A stretch of 64,000 nt of DNA from Mesodorylaimus sp. YZB2_4 (lineage: Eukaryota; Nematoda; Enoplea; Dorylaimida; Dorylaimidae), in NCBI GenBank assembly GCA_030248295.1, contig JASANH010001643.1, positions 62,001 through 126,000 of the forward strand. The letters are read 5' to 3'. This document shows positions 42,483 through 55,060 of the stretch, piece after piece; positions within the stretch are counted from its first letter, which is position 1; each line of letters begins with the position of its first letter. Under the pieces are notes generated by a model, which worked only from the letters and a program-made list of their open reading frames with translations, searched no databases and was not told where the DNA came from. Made by a program: the position numbers and the translations under genes.

Positions 42483-44051
42483 TCACGACTGTTTATCACT
42501 CGGAATCTGGGCGCCCAAGACGCGGTTGAACACGTCGAGCACGGCGGGCAGAGGCACAGTCGGCACGGCCCCCATATTTTCTGCTGGCGGTATCGCGGCT
42601 CTCTGCAATTCCTGCCTGGCCTGGTCTAAGGCTGCCGGGTCGAAGACACCCGTCGCGGCCATGTTGTCGAAAGTTGTCATCAGATCGCTGACTGGAATCG
42701 ATACAACACTGTCCGACGCTTGAATCATCTGAAAATGATATTGGAAATGAAGCCACCGTCATTCCATGTTGCGCAATTTACCTCCAGCACCCGAGCTAGC
42801 TTCTTGTCTACCACCTTCTTCAAAGGCACCAGAACGGGTTGGTCGGCCTCCTCTTCCTCCTCTTCGCTCGTTTCGTCGTCTTGCATCCTGAAATCTTTCT
42901 CTAAAACAACAGAAATCCACACAACGGACAAGTTACTTGATCTCTGGGCAACCGTCTACTCCACTTTCGTCGTCCGTCCCATCCGTCGTTTCTTCCAAAT
43001 TGGTCGGTCCAAGGACCGGTGATGAGAACGATGCCGCGTTGGACGTGGCCACGGATGACACTTGTCCACCGCCTGCGTCATTCAGTCCCGCTGGACCGCA
43101 GGCCAGCATCCTCGACACCGACTCCGGCACCATCTTTTTTTTGAGTCTGTTCATCGAAAATCTGCAAGAAATGCTCCAAAGCGAGCAGCATCACCAACCA
43201 CTGCATATGCTGCAGGGGTTTGGTTCACGAGTCGTAGGAACCGTGTCTGTGTGTATACTGTAATGTATGCTATACTTTACTTTTTCGCAGAACCACTTAC
43301 CATGTACCCATCTGTTTCGACCATGTCGAATGGTTCGACTGCCCTTCGAGTGGTCACTCCGTTGACAGTCATTCGCAACTCTTCCCGCAGGGCGTGGGAG
43401 ATCTCGTCAGGCCGAAACCAGTCTTTCTTCTGGTCCATTCGAGCCAGCGTATCTGACATGTCTGCTTCAGTGATGAGCTTGGCCTCGACAAGGTTGGCCA
43501 AAGTCCGCTTCAGTCGTAGCTTGGGCAGTTCAACGTAGGGCATGAGTCGAGCGAACACTTCAACTATCCTAGCCATCGAGACCAGGCGGCGCGCCGTCAT
43601 CGCATTGAGCAGAGCCCTCAGGGCCGTTTTCGCCGCTTCATCACTCGCCGTCTGAAAACAAGAACATCGTCTTCTTATCGTTGGTGTTTTCAAGCCCTCC
43701 CCTCGAAGCCCACCGGAAGTAACTTACAGCGGAGGGTATTTTGGCCAAGGCAGTTATGATAGCGCCACTGATGTCCTCGGTATCCACATCGAAGGGCGGC
43801 TGAACCTCAAATCCAGCCAACAGCAAGCAACGGTTTCGGCGGTGCAAAAAGACCTGGCTGATTTGCATCAGAGCTCGGGCGATCACTTGGCACGCCGACG
43901 GAAGAAACTTGGACGCCGCATTCAAAACCGATGTTTGCAATTCCAGTTGCATCAACTGGGCGTTGGGTTCGATCTGAAATGCAGGATGACTGAATGGCAT
44001 AATGCGCATTCTCCCCACGAAGAGGTTGCTTACCTCTTCTGCGTTCATCAT
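42483..44051 (-). CDS. Uncharacterised acidic helical protein, 6 exons
   Basis: In coding order the exons are 44051-44034, 43973-43728, 43651-43301, 43161-42937, 42887-42782 and 42728-42483, all with good GT-AG ends. The sum is 1,192 nt, one base out of frame. The conflict localises to exon 4, where an A8 run (about 43137-43144) precedes the frame used later, so a homopolymer error or indel is likely. The N-terminal half is helical (PNAQLMQLELQTSVLNAAS, then RLVSMARIVEVFARLMPYV and ANLVEAKLITEADMSDTLA). An acidic stretch (DDETSEEEEEEADQ) and a helical C terminus follow. Part of exon 3 loosely resembles the CNOT1 scaffold of the CCR4-NOT deadenylase, but I am not convinced. Start at MMNAEE is the earliest ATG I can link. 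Confidence 0.6.
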
Positions 44052-45269
44052 TGAAGACTGCCTACAACCTGACACAAGGTACGAAATTGAGGGGATACAC
44101 AGGAAGGGATAAAGAGCTGTTAGGTACATTACACTTTGCTTTTTACTGCTTTGTTCAGAATTTTACAAGTCTGTTGTGGCAGATAATACAAATGTACGGT
44201 GTCCATAAACTACGGGTAAAATGGTGAGTGTCGTGGCGTTAGTTGATGCCTTTCTAAAAAATTTCTAAAACAAAACTATGTTTTACAAGTTTCTCGAACA
44301 ATTCGGACCCCCCCCCCCCCCATTTGAACGGAGCTGTTGACCTATAGCTGGCCTACAGTCAAACTTAAGCGAGGCCCCGCGCGATAGTCACCCTCTCTAG
44401 GTCTCCACTTACAATTAGAGCACATTCACACGATGGTATCCTGGACTTAGAGACGGTTTTCCTACATAATAGCGCGGGCGGTTCTTAACCCTGTGGGTGT
44501 GTGACAGTCGAGACTGTCTACTCGTTTGGTTTTCATTCTTCGCTCAACCAGTCATGCAGAATGGTGAGTCACTTATGGGCTGTGTCTAAGGTCTCGAGGA
44601 TTTATGGCTTGCAGGTTAAAGGATACCCGCGAAAGAATATGGGTCTTTGCTATAATTACTAATATCAATAATTCTAAAGTTGGCTCAATGTTTTGAATCG
44701 AACCTCCTCTGTGAGACACTATCTATATGCTTGGTACACCAAGTACATCACCAATCAACATTGGATTCGCACTCCATCTTTTGGGAATTTTTGCTACGTG
44801 CCCCTTTTGCCTACTTCCATATTGTCTCGAACAATACTAGCTACGTACGCTAGCTTCAGCCGTCATGAGCAGGCAGATATATAAAGGCGTCAGCTTCAGA
44901 GACAAGTTTGAGAATAGGAAAATTGCTTCCAATTCGGCAAAGGTGGCAAGTGATTGGCGTCCACAACTTGTCACGCGTTATCCATGCGCGTGGCATGACG
45001 CCGGCCATGTTTACAAAGACTTTAACTACGCAAATCCCGCTAGTCAAACTGATCCTGATCTGCACACTTTGGACAAATAGATTTTAGGCTTTGCGTGCAT
45101 TTGCGAGGGAGTTAGCGATAAACTGATTCGACTTTCTCTCATCATCAGCACGAAACCTCCCATGACCATATTGCGAATGAACCAATACCAATACCATCCT
45201 GGCGATAAGACACGACTGCTACATATTCACTACTACTGCACCAGCCCCTACGTACTCGGTGTGCACTAC
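44052..45269. other. Intergenic stretch with dispersed repeat, copy 2
   Basis: A C14 run lies near 44310. Bases about 44325-44630 are the second copy of the repeat at 38018-38410. The remainder shows no gene. Confidence 0.55.
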
Positions 45270-48200
45270 TTACTGTCCTCCTGTCCTAATCCCAATTTCC
45301 ATACAACATTGCGCATAAAAATACACCAGTACAGTCAAGTACAAAAGTGGCCATCCCATCCCCAGCACTAACCTCTCCAAAAAGATATGACCCGATCTTC
45401 CGCCGCCAACAAAATAGAACATGGAGAAGACACTCAGCAAGACGCATGGAACGTGCATCGCTGCAAGTAATCGTCGCGCGCTGGATGGCGCCAGATTGGA
45501 ATTCACCATTTCATAAACAATCGGATAGTGGTAAATATGGCTGGCCACCGTCTCCATAGTTACTTCGGCAAAGTTCATCGCTGTCCAGTACAGTAAGCCC
45601 GTCGACGATCCGTGCCAGATCCAGATAAATACAAAACAGACGACTGAGGCCGCAGTTCGTCTCCAAACTGAAAACGTAGGTCTCGCGATCGGCTTGAACA
45701 AATGATCCCGCAAGAAAGCATACAAGCCGCGATCAAAGTGCCGCCACATGAGAGAGTAGAGGGCCACGCGGGAGATGCAAATTGGTGGCCAATCGGGTGG
45801 GGTCATGCCATCGAGAGAGGCAAACATGGTGTTCAACCCGAATATGGACACGTATTTGGTATGGAAGTATTGAGCCGTCGCGTACCCAACACTGCAAAGC
45901 GTGACCAGATCGACCTTTGATAGCAAGTCTTGATCCTCCATCATGGCATTAAAATGAAAGAAGTGTGGGACAAAGTCGTTGAATATTGTCCAAAATAGCC
46001 AGCGAATTGTCATGCAGGAGAGCCGCGTGTAGTCTGGAGTGACTGATCGACGTTGACGCCATTGCTGAACGAAATCGGGATATGTGACGATAATGGTGAT
46101 GGAGTATGGTGGGTAGAAAGTATAACGTAGGAGGGCGTAGTAGGCTGAGAAGAAGTCTGGGCTGTAAGAGAAGAGTGATGTGCATGAATATGGCTAATCC
46201 AAACATGGAGCCCCAAATCACAGATTGATGGACACGCACGTTGCAAATCCCTCAAAAGGCTGGAGATTATCACTGATTACTATCAAAGAGCTACAGTGTG
46301 ATTCGTGATTTTATGGTGTGTCCATTAAAAGCCTTGCTGAGGGAATTAGATCCCATTAAATACGTGTCCGCGGTCAAAAATTGAAGAAGCAGTGCATGAT
46401 TTACACCAGCTGTCACGACCGGATCGGATGGGGGTTTGTCGGATCGGATCGGATGGGAAAAATTTCGGATCAGATCGGATGCTTCGGATCGGATCGGATC
46501 GGACCGGATAAGTTTCGGATCGGATCATGTGAAATACTTGTAATTTTTTTAATAATCAATAACGCATCAACTTTTTGGAAAGGCCGCTCACCATGATAAA
46601 CGGTAGTACTTATCATCATGGTGTCATTGCACAAGCAACGCCTTCGGTAGCTTTGCCACACAGCTCATCATGGATCCCTGCATACTTCATAGCATGATAA
46701 AGTAAAGATCAGATACATGCTGCTCATAAATGACTGCTTAGACAGTTACAAAATTGTTTGTACGCTAGGACAAAGATATTAGGTGTGTGAACGTTTTAAC
46801 TAGGACGCGAAAGAGAACTTGACAATTACGAAGATGGCACTAACTTGCTGACTGAATGTTCTAAATCGATCGAACGAATTTTGCAGGTCTGCAATATGCG
46901 TAAAGGAGCGTCAGGTGCAACACTGAAATGACCAAAGAGTTCCGCTGATTGGGATCACCAACAGGCGGGGGTTAGGAAAGGAGCTAATGCATTTTGTAGT
47001 TGACAAACTGAAAATATAAGAATTTCGGATCAGCCAGGATGGCATGGAAAAAAGCGAAAACTGGGCGTGTGTCAGAGATCACATTGGCGGACTTGAGGGG
47101 AAGATCCCTAAATCAGAAATTTCATATTTTTGCAGAATATCTGTGGCTAAGACCTAGGCGCTATTTGTCAAAGCTGTGGTATTTGGCCTCAATGGTTGGA
47201 CCAGAAGATAGCTTGCAAAGGTTCATCAAAAGGAAAATTGACAACTTACCTCTGGCACCCAGCAGAAGTCAACATAGCGAATAACCTAGTGTTACAGAGG
47301 AACAAGGAACAGGGAGTCCTGGGCTATCCAAATGTACGAATGGGCTTTTAGTATAGTGCTGCTCATTCGATGCTCATGATTATTATGTTGAAGGCAGGTC
47401 TCGTGGACCGAAACAACCTGCGCAAGTCAGTTGTATAAGGATACCAGAAAAGCTGAATTAGATGCTAAATTTGAGCTTCTGGATCAGCATACTGTAGGGC
47501 TCGAATAGATGATGGCCCAACTTATCAAAAATATGAAAACCAAACTCATTTATAATTACTAGTCGATAAAAAGGTATCGAAGGCAACCAAGGCCATGCAA
47601 CAATACTCGACTGGCAATCATACTCTGCACAGCCGCAGCTCTAGCTCACCCGAGGGTAGTAGGCTGTCCTGGGCTGTTGGCTAGTGCAAAAGCTCCACCG
47701 GCCACCCCCCCAAAAAACGGAGCCACAACACAACAAAAACCCCCCCAAATGGAGAACTAGGTTTTTTGTGGTGCCTGCATTGATTCAGGATTGCTAACAT
47801 CGAAAAAATGTTAGGAAAAAATTAATGACTGCAGCTCATCTCATCTAATCCATTATACTACAAACGGGTATTTCCACTCCTCACTCACGAATATTTTTTG
47901 TCGACTGACTCTAAACTATTTGCAAAATGTGAATTATCCATGTTTTCTCTGGTCTAAAATAATAATAACGACAAGATGACTTGTAACTCTATTTGTGAGC
48001 AGGAAAAAGGAAGCATCAATGCAGAATATTGATCTTATCTAATTCATTACACTACAGAGGGTTGGAGAAAAATTTTAATAGTTCCTTGTTTGCATGCGTT
48101 TTCTAAACACCATCGGAACTTCGGATCGGATAATGCAGGTCGGATGATCCGATCCGAATTTTCAAATGGTGATTTTTCGGATCGGGTCGGATCGGATATT

Positions 48201-49105
48201 CGATCCGAACGGATGGGATCCGATCTGATCCGGTCGTGAACCAGCTGCACATAGCATCCACATGCTGTAGGTGAGGACAGCACCCAAAATTCACATTGGC
48301 TTACCAGCTTTCTTCTGTGTTACACCTTTCTCGCTCAAATGCTTAAGTCTGAACTTTACCTTTCACTCTGTTCCAATTCTTTCGACCGAGGTCACCGCCA
48401 TAACCACCCATACGTAATTACTCACCAATGTTTATCCTCCCTGCCTTCAATCTTATCTTTCTCTTTCCTCGCATCGATGTCGTGTGTACAGAAACTGATA
48501 AAATGCAGCAGCTTATACGTCATGTACACGACGAATACATAATCCCCATTCCTGCTGTATTTGGGTAGCGGGTACCACTGGTTGAATACCGTTCTCAGTA
48601 GCAAACACGCGCATAGCCAGACCGCCACTTTCCATTGCGTCAGTCTGGCTACGCTTAAGATCAAGACCCCATGAACGAGCGTGGTGATCACTCCGACCCA
48701 GTCCACCATGATCCATGCTATGAAAACCCAAATCACTGTCGTGATAATCTCACACTTTCTTCTGTCGGTGCACATTCTTTCGCTCAACCGAAAGCAGGTA
48801 AGGTGGAGTAAGAAAGAGGCTACTTGACGAGGCAACAAATCGACGAAAACTTTCCATTCGCGGTCAGACGTATCGCGTAGTTTGTGGTTTAATAGATGCC
48901 AACCAGGTGCAAAAAAGAAGGAATCTGAAGGATTCTTAGCGGCTTCCCACACGGCGTACCATCCGTATAAAGAGTGACAGATCCAGACACCAAAGCACAC
49001 GACCACCTCCCACTTTGGCAAGGGTGATAGGAGTGACGACGGGGTTCTCATGCTGACATCGCTTTGACTCGATTTTGATTCACCTCTAGGATGAGAAGAG
49101 GCCAT
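45270..49105 (-). CDS. HHAT: Hedgehog acyltransferase (MBOAT family), two exons (523 aa)
   Basis: This ER-membrane enzyme adds palmitate to the N terminus of hedgehog proteins. Exon 1 is 49105-48426 and exon 2 is 46161-45270. The junction (CATTG|GTGAGT and CTTACAG|C) restores the phase, and the sum is 1,572 nt. Family marks are GWYAVWEAA in the N-terminal region, FFSAYYALLRY, SRVALYSLMWRHFDRGLY with the conserved Asp, and FIWIWHGSSTG with the catalytic His. The acyltransferase-dead relative HHATL lacks that His, so this copy should be active. Many hydrophobic helices are present. The 2,264-bp intron holds a hAT-like element. Confidence 0.9.
46413..48239. mobile_element. hAT-like non-autonomous element in HHAT intron
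   Basis: The inverted ends begin TCACGACCGGATC and the element is 1,827 bp. An exact 8-bp target duplication, ACCAGCTG, flanks it (46405-46412 and 48240-48247), which is characteristic of hAT transposons. Subterminal arrays of GGATCGGATC-type repeats occupy about 46421-46525 and 48118-48235. The interior has one 81-codon open frame (47039-47284) with no transposase motif, so the copy is probably non-autonomous. Confidence 0.93.
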
Positions 49106-50984
49106 TCTAGTGGTCTTGGTTCTATCTATCGTACTCAGTTATCCAAAATGGCAATGTAGTTTACCTGAATCGCTGGATAATAAGAAAATACCTATGTGCA
49201 CTATGGTCTCCTTATTGCTTCCGAAGTCGTTTCTCAGAGTTGCAACAGGCACAAATGTGATTTCGGAAAGTTGTAAAAACACAAGCATGCCCACTCTGAA
49301 TATAAAATAGCGATTAGAGTGGAGCTTTCTACAAGCTGATTCCATCAGCGCAGTAGTTATTTCTGACCCTGGTAATGGGTAAATGCTTTCCAATGATCCA
49401 GTGGGCGCTAAAATGTTTTTCAGCGCCAATGATGTTCAATTTTCTTCCGTGAACATCATGTACACGTATAGCGTATCCATCATCCTAGCATACCTCACTA
49501 CATTGGCCATAAGAGATTGTGAGTTGAAGAGTTGTTGCCTATCTTGCGGATGGGCATCGACGTGGAACATGTGCTGTAATTTATCTCCAGGATGTGAATC
49601 AATTCACTACTGGACTCTGTTGCACAAAGAGACGTAAGAAGATGGTAACTAACAGCACATAACTCCGCTTTGCGCTGGGCCATACTGGGGATCAAAGCTT
49701 TCGAAGGGGGTAGTGGCTCTACCGTAGCCGTTATTGTCCAAAACAAAGTTGCTGGGTGGCTCAGGCTCCCTCTGCGACAGGAATCGAAGCTGTTAACATT
49801 ATTGGCAGTTTGATGGGCATGGTCGTCCTTATGTTTTCATGGCGTCCTTATGTTTCCATGGCGTCCTTTCCTCAAGAGGGCGCCTCCATGAACACCCGTG
49901 TACCTGATGTTTCAAAGGATATCTTGTTACAAATGCATGTTACGTAATTGTTAGCAAGAGAGGTCCGGATGGAGGCTGGTTATCAAACCAATATAGTGTA
50001 GTAATTTGGACCCCAACTCCAGACCACACGACTTCTTTTTTGCTGTTATGGCATGGCATAGTTACAACAGTTCTCCATAGTTTAACCCTTGCGCCTGTTT
50101 TAATCATTACTTTCTGAAAAATTTTCGAAAACCTGCAAAACTGCAGATACGGTGTAAATATGCATGAAAATGGAGCGATCGTCATTGCCGTTTTTCTGAC
50201 CAACCTTGATTTGCGGACCATGAGTGGTATGAGTACAAGCAAAGTTCTTACAGACTGGCCGCAAGCGAAATCTCGTAAAGTGAATGTGACTGATGGCATT
50301 AGCAAGGCATTTTAGGTCTCAAGATCAGTCAATAATAAGAGGTACTGTTCTTCCGGCAAGGTACTACGATAAGAGATCGAAGCAACCGAACCGAGGCTGC
50401 TCCACACGATCACAGCTTCTGACCGTAAAGGTTTGCGGTGGCACAGATTGCAAGGCGGATAATGCTTTCGATTGCACACATTTTTGAGTTATGATGAACA
50501 ACGTAATATGTGTTCCTCAGCCCTCGAGTGCGCTGTTGGTGCTTGGCTATGGATAAAGTGGGACATGATGACGTCATTAATTCTTGGCCGAGCATGTGAA
50601 CCAATGAGGCCAAGGCCATCTTGTCTGGTATGACTAGGCAGTCCAGTGCTATCGAGAAATGAAATCGAGGCATGTCATCGTATTATGTGAGCATTTAGAG
50701 CCTGCGGGCACTGTACCGTATATGTAAGTTAGGAAACTGCCATAGCCCCTGTTGCTTGAGCTCGTACTTGATTTGACGATTCCATTATTGTCATGTGATT
50801 GATTGACACCCTGACGTTCGTTGCATCTTTACACTACTGTACAGTATATGCGCACACTAATCAAACACAATGCACGAGTACACAGAATGTTCATTTCTCA
50901 TCTGAGGCTGGTTGCGCGCGGTTGTGTCTTATCGTAAACGGGTTGCTTTTCGGAATCTTCTCTGTTCGCATTCAAGTATCAGAA
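49106..50984. other. Intergenic stretch between HHAT and the RG protein
   Basis: It should contain both promoters, since the genes diverge. A SINE tail copy lies at about 50503-50575. No other gene seen. Confidence 0.45.
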
Positions 50985-51776
50985 ATGGACTCGATCAGCC
51001 AAACGAGCGTTCAAGGTGAAGGCAACGATCCGCTGACGCCCACTGAGCGTGTTATTCTCGATCTCCTGTTGAAAAAGCAAGCTCGAGCCAGCCAAGTTGC
51101 CGCGAAGTCTCTGACCGCTGCCGAACCAACTTGCAGCTCGATCAAGGTGGAAGAAAAAGCCGATGAACGAGTGGCTCGGATCAATATGGACGGCGACGCA
51201 TCCCATGAATCATTAAATGACGAAGAGTTAGAGCAGCTAATTCGCGATTATGGTCTCGAAATCGATGAATCGGGGGAATCGAGCCAATTTGACTCCCCGG
51301 CTTTTTATCCGCAGAATTTGCTGGATGGAGCCGGACTTGATCGAGGTCGAGGCAAGAAAATGTGCGTAGCCACAAGCAGCGGTCGAGGTGGTCGGATTCC
51401 GATATTCGATGCCGAAGAGTCCAGCAACGAGGAACCGAGCGGGGCCGGCACAGAAAATGTCTCGGACGAGAGCGACCTGGTGTCTTTGGGCGGGTGGTTT
51501 ATTGAGAATATGAGCGACGATCAGCTGGCCCAATACATGGGCGCCTACAAAAAGGAGAAAAATATACCGCTGGACGCACGCAATGTGGAGTCGGGCGGCT
51601 TTCTGGCTTGGTTGGGCAATAAAGCAAAGTCCATGAATCTGTCGCCCAAGAAGACCGTTCCTCAAAGCCAACCAAAATATGGTCGTGGCGGCGCCCGTGG
51701 TCGTGGTCGTGGTCGTGGACGCGGACGCGGACGTGGAACTCTAGGCGGACAAACAGCCGGATCCAGCTATGACTAG
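50985..51776 (+). CDS. Uncharacterised acidic protein with RG-repeat tail (263 aa)
   Basis: A single exon. The N-terminal and central regions are acidic (ERVILDLLLKKQARASQ, then DEELEQLIRDYGLEIDES) and probably helical or disordered. A short conserved-looking stretch, GGWFIENMSDDQLAQYMGAY, precedes a Gly-poor linker. The tail from about 51680 has at least six RG dipeptides (GRGGARGRGRGRGRG), typical of RNA-binding proteins and a target of arginine methylation. I cannot assign it to a known family. The start at MDSISQ is the second ATG in the open frame after a long open upstream stretch. Confidence 0.7.
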   Translation: MDSISQTSVQGEGNDPLTPTERVILDLLLKKQARASQVAAKSLTAAEPTCSSIKVEEKADERVARINMDGDASHESLNDEELEQLIRDYGLEIDESGESSQFDSPAFYPQNLLDGAGLDRGRGKKMCVATSSGRGGRIPIFDAEESSNEEPSGAGTENVSDESDLVSLGGWFIENMSDDQLAQYMGAYKKEKNIPLDARNVESGGFLAWLGNKAKSMNLSPKKTVPQSQPKYGRGGARGRGRGRGRGRGRGTLGGQTAGSSYD

Positions 51777-52705
51777 AAGTGGTCTATGGAATGCGATGTC
51801 TCGAAAAAAGTGATTTCTGATGCTGATCTTTGCGCTGTCGGCTTTTCTAGTGCGCTCCCTTTAAAGATCTGAAATTTCGTGCTTTTTTAAAATGAACTAA
51901 CATTGAAAGCTTTTGGAGTGATAGTCAGAAGGCGAAGGCATTGACGTAATGGATCAGCAATAAGGTAATCCCACTAGGACGAATCAGTGTGGCAAACACA
52001 GCATATGTTGAATAACTATGACTGCACTTCAGGTGTCATCTGGGCAGTACGCGTGTAATAAGGCCGTCCAACGAAAACTTTTTGATCACGATTACTGTTT
52101 GCGTGTCGCAAGTTAACCAGCTGATAACTGAGCACTAATAAAACAGTTAAGCGTGCCAGGCATCGATATTTCATCAATTTGTGGTTCTGTTTGAACAGAA
52201 GCCGATCTATGTGGCTGCAGCACTTTCGTCTTATCCCAGCGCTGTTGCCACTGCCAGTATTGCTTTTCGTTTCCTCAAAATTTCTTTTTGTAACCAAGCC
52301 TGACAGGCGTAGGAGGGAGGGGGCCGACCGAAGTCGGCGGGACAAAAACTCCTACTTTAGTAGGTAAGTCTTGCGACTATACCTACGGCTGAAACATCAA
52401 CCCGAGGGGTTGACGTCTCCCAGCCAGGAAAGAGTATCGATTACTCTCTGCCACTCGCCATGGCCTAGCAGGCGGGGGATACATGTTGTATTGTCTTTAA
52501 AATAAAATTTCTGAGTCTCGTTTTTTTCTCAACTGGCTTCTTTCACAATGCTAATTATTTTCCATCAAGCTTTATTGTGCATTAAGTGCCATATCGACAA
52601 TCGTCAACCATTGAAAAGCAATCATAATGACCATTTGTGTACCTTGAAAGCGATAGTATGAGAAATTGTAACAATCAGCAAGCAGATCGGTTTTCTTTTT
52701 TCAAG
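51777..52705. other. Intergenic stretch with structured element
   Basis: Apart from the element at 52289-52483 no gene seen. Confidence 0.45.
52289..52483 (-). mobile_element. Structured hairpin element, copy on the minus strand
   Basis: It is the same element as at 6260, in opposite orientation, 195 bp long, with outer ends TGTAAC and GATACA on the plus strand. The UUCG hairpin here is perfect (GCCGAC-TTCG-GTCGGC), the GNRA hairpin keeps GCAA, and the third hairpin is replaced by CTAC-TAAA-GTAG, which still pairs. No clear target duplication: TTT and TGT flank it. Confidence 0.8.
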
Positions 52706-55060
52706 ATGGCTTTTGCACACGTGGAGTGTAGAGAGCTCGTAACCAAGCCAATCCTTGTACTTGCCATGCAAATGAAATTTCTCAAGCCCAGCACTAGCTC
52801 TAATGCTAGTGAGGCCCATCCACAGTATCTATCGGCCAAGGAATCAACTATGAATGACGAATCGTACAAACAAATGTTGGAACGGTGGTCACGTGTAACA
52901 GGATGGCATGGCGTAGCTGATGCAATTCCGGTAATTCTTGGGCGTGGAAAGTCATGTCGGCGGTAATTCTTTTGGTGACCATAGCAATGGGTTTGAATCA
53001 GTGCGTCGTTATGATCTGCGAGTTCGTCAGCGAAGACGTGTCGACAATTAACATTGAGTTCAAGCCCGTTGAATCGCTACCACTTCCAACACTTTATGTT
53101 TGCAGTTTGAACCTATACAACCAGTCGGTGGGTACTTTAACTGTCGTAGTTTTACTTCAATCTTCTCAATAGCTCCTCTTCTGTCTTTAGGCCTTCGCTG
53201 AGACGGCTTGACTGCGGATGCAGTAGCCGATAATGCGGCAAGTAATGTTAATGTTCCTAAGACTTTGCTGTCGAAATATCAGGTGAGAGCGCCCGCCTCC
53301 CCTAGGAAGTCGTGACATAATGATGACTTGTTTATAGTCACAGCTCATAGAAGATGAAAGAGGCGGCAGCTTAGTTCGATCAGCTGTCCCCAACTCTTCA
53401 ACTCCGAAAAATCCAGACATAGGAGAAACTGCTACTCAATGTCCCAGTGATTAAGATAGTCTGTACGTCAGCATGGAGAAGTCGATTTTCACATGCAGAG
53501 CGACCATCATCGGGTGCGGCGCTGGCTCGTCTTTGACCTGGAGCCAAGTAAAGAATGAGAGCGTCCTGACGGAAAAGTGCTGCGAGACGAGCGTCATGGA
53601 CGAAGACTACTGTTTCACGGTCAATCTCCAGTTCCCTTTCTCGACCATGGTAGACGGCGATGAACAGATCATAGCTGTCAGTAAGGAGCAGCAGGGGCTC
53701 ATTTACTTGTATCCGCTGTTTCCGTATGCTCGGTTTTCGACTCAGAAAACGCCATTCACAGTACTTGCTGATGGATCCGAGATTAGGCGACTACATGAGG
53801 GATATAGTGCCAGGCGAACGACCTGGTCAAGGATTCCGGTTTTACTTCGGCATTGGCTACGATGCCAAGTATTACTCGAAACCAATTCTGATTCCACCTG
53901 GAACGTACAACTTGATCGAGTTGACTTACGAGCGCACGCGCACTTTGCAGACCAGAGAACGCGGACTGACGGCTATGGTCAAGCAAAGACCGCCCTGCAT
54001 CAATGCCAACAGTTAAAATTTTGTCACGTTCGGTATGTTGGTCAATTTTAATGCCTTGTATCTCCCTCACTGTCTTACCTGGCAAAACTTTTCTAACAAA
54101 CACTTACCATGAATGAGCTTGTGAAGCTGATTGTCAGATTCAGATAGAAATGAAAATGTGCAAGTGCACAACTGTGGAAGGAGATTTCAGGCCAAACGAT
54201 CTTTACTGTTCCAACATTACCGCAAGGAATGTTTGCAAAAGGATCATTACCATCGAGAAAAATCTGCATGCACACTAAACAGTAGTCCTCATTATCAACT
54301 CACACAGCCACCTAATGTGATGCCAAGTGTATAAGACTCGTGTACAGTGAATTCAAAACAGTTTCAAATTTTATATCATGAGCTTGTGCGCGATGTCTAT
54401 CCTGTTTATTTAGTTCTGCAGTGCCTCTACCTCTCGCACTATTTGAGAAGCTGTAAATATCCTCTTTGAGGCCATTCTACAGTAGGAAGTGGGTAGGGTC
54501 TGCAAATGATAACATGATGCATACCAAGTGGTGCGGGCAGGTTTAATGATCATGAGGTAGCTACAGTATGCTACTACTCTCGTCTTTACGCCATTCATTA
54601 CCTCACGATCAAGGACCTCTAAGGTAGCTAAGAATACCACGCATCTGTTTTTTTAGGCCGGGAAGTCCGTATCACCGCTGCAAGGTGGGATGCAATAAAT
54701 CATGCGACTGGCAGTCTATCAGTTCGGTCGTTTCGTCCACGTTATTCCCTGCACTAACAAAAGTCGAGGCCCTGCGAACAATTTTAAATTCTAATGGTCG
54801 TAACATCTCATCGAAAGCTTTTAGCGAAAAAAATTTAGCTTTGGTTGAAATATACTACGGCTTTCTCACGATGCGTCTTACTGAACGCTCAGAGCGAATC
54901 ATTGTATGAGTTTATAAGTAACTTAGGTGGGGCCTTGGGCGTTTGGGCTGGCATCAGTCTGATTACCATATACTATCAGGCCTTCATATATTTGATCATG
55001 GGATGCCTGAGCACACTAGCCAAAAACGGCCCCGAGAGCATGCTAGAATTGCTGTCATGA
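52706..55060 (+). pseudogene. DEG/ENaC sodium-channel gene with frame breaks
   Basis: Amiloride-sensitive sodium-channel marks are present in order: WHGVADAI (52890-52928), SWAWKVMSAVILLVTIAMG as first membrane helix, FKPVESLPLPTLYVCSLN, then IPPGTYNLIELTYERTRTLQ, CKVGCNKSCDW and LFPAL, and SNLGGALGVWAGISLITI with the G-x-S of the selectivity filter in the second helix. Frames change between the pre-TM1 part and TM1, near 53720-53840, and between TMRLTE and SESLYEF at about 54890. The piece at 53189-53304 also does not fit the phase. At least three breaks remain after allowing for introns, so this is probably a pseudogene, or it has several base errors. Start taken at ATG 52706. Confidence 0.7.

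Noticed and set aside
43301-43651. Firm assignment of exon 3 to CNOT1
   Set aside because: The resemblance is a loose helical pattern (AxLIRxxLI...) with no diagnostic residues, so I left the gene unnamed.
47039-47284. Transposase in the hAT-like element
   Set aside because: The 81-codon frame has no RNase H-like or dimerisation motif of hAT transposases.
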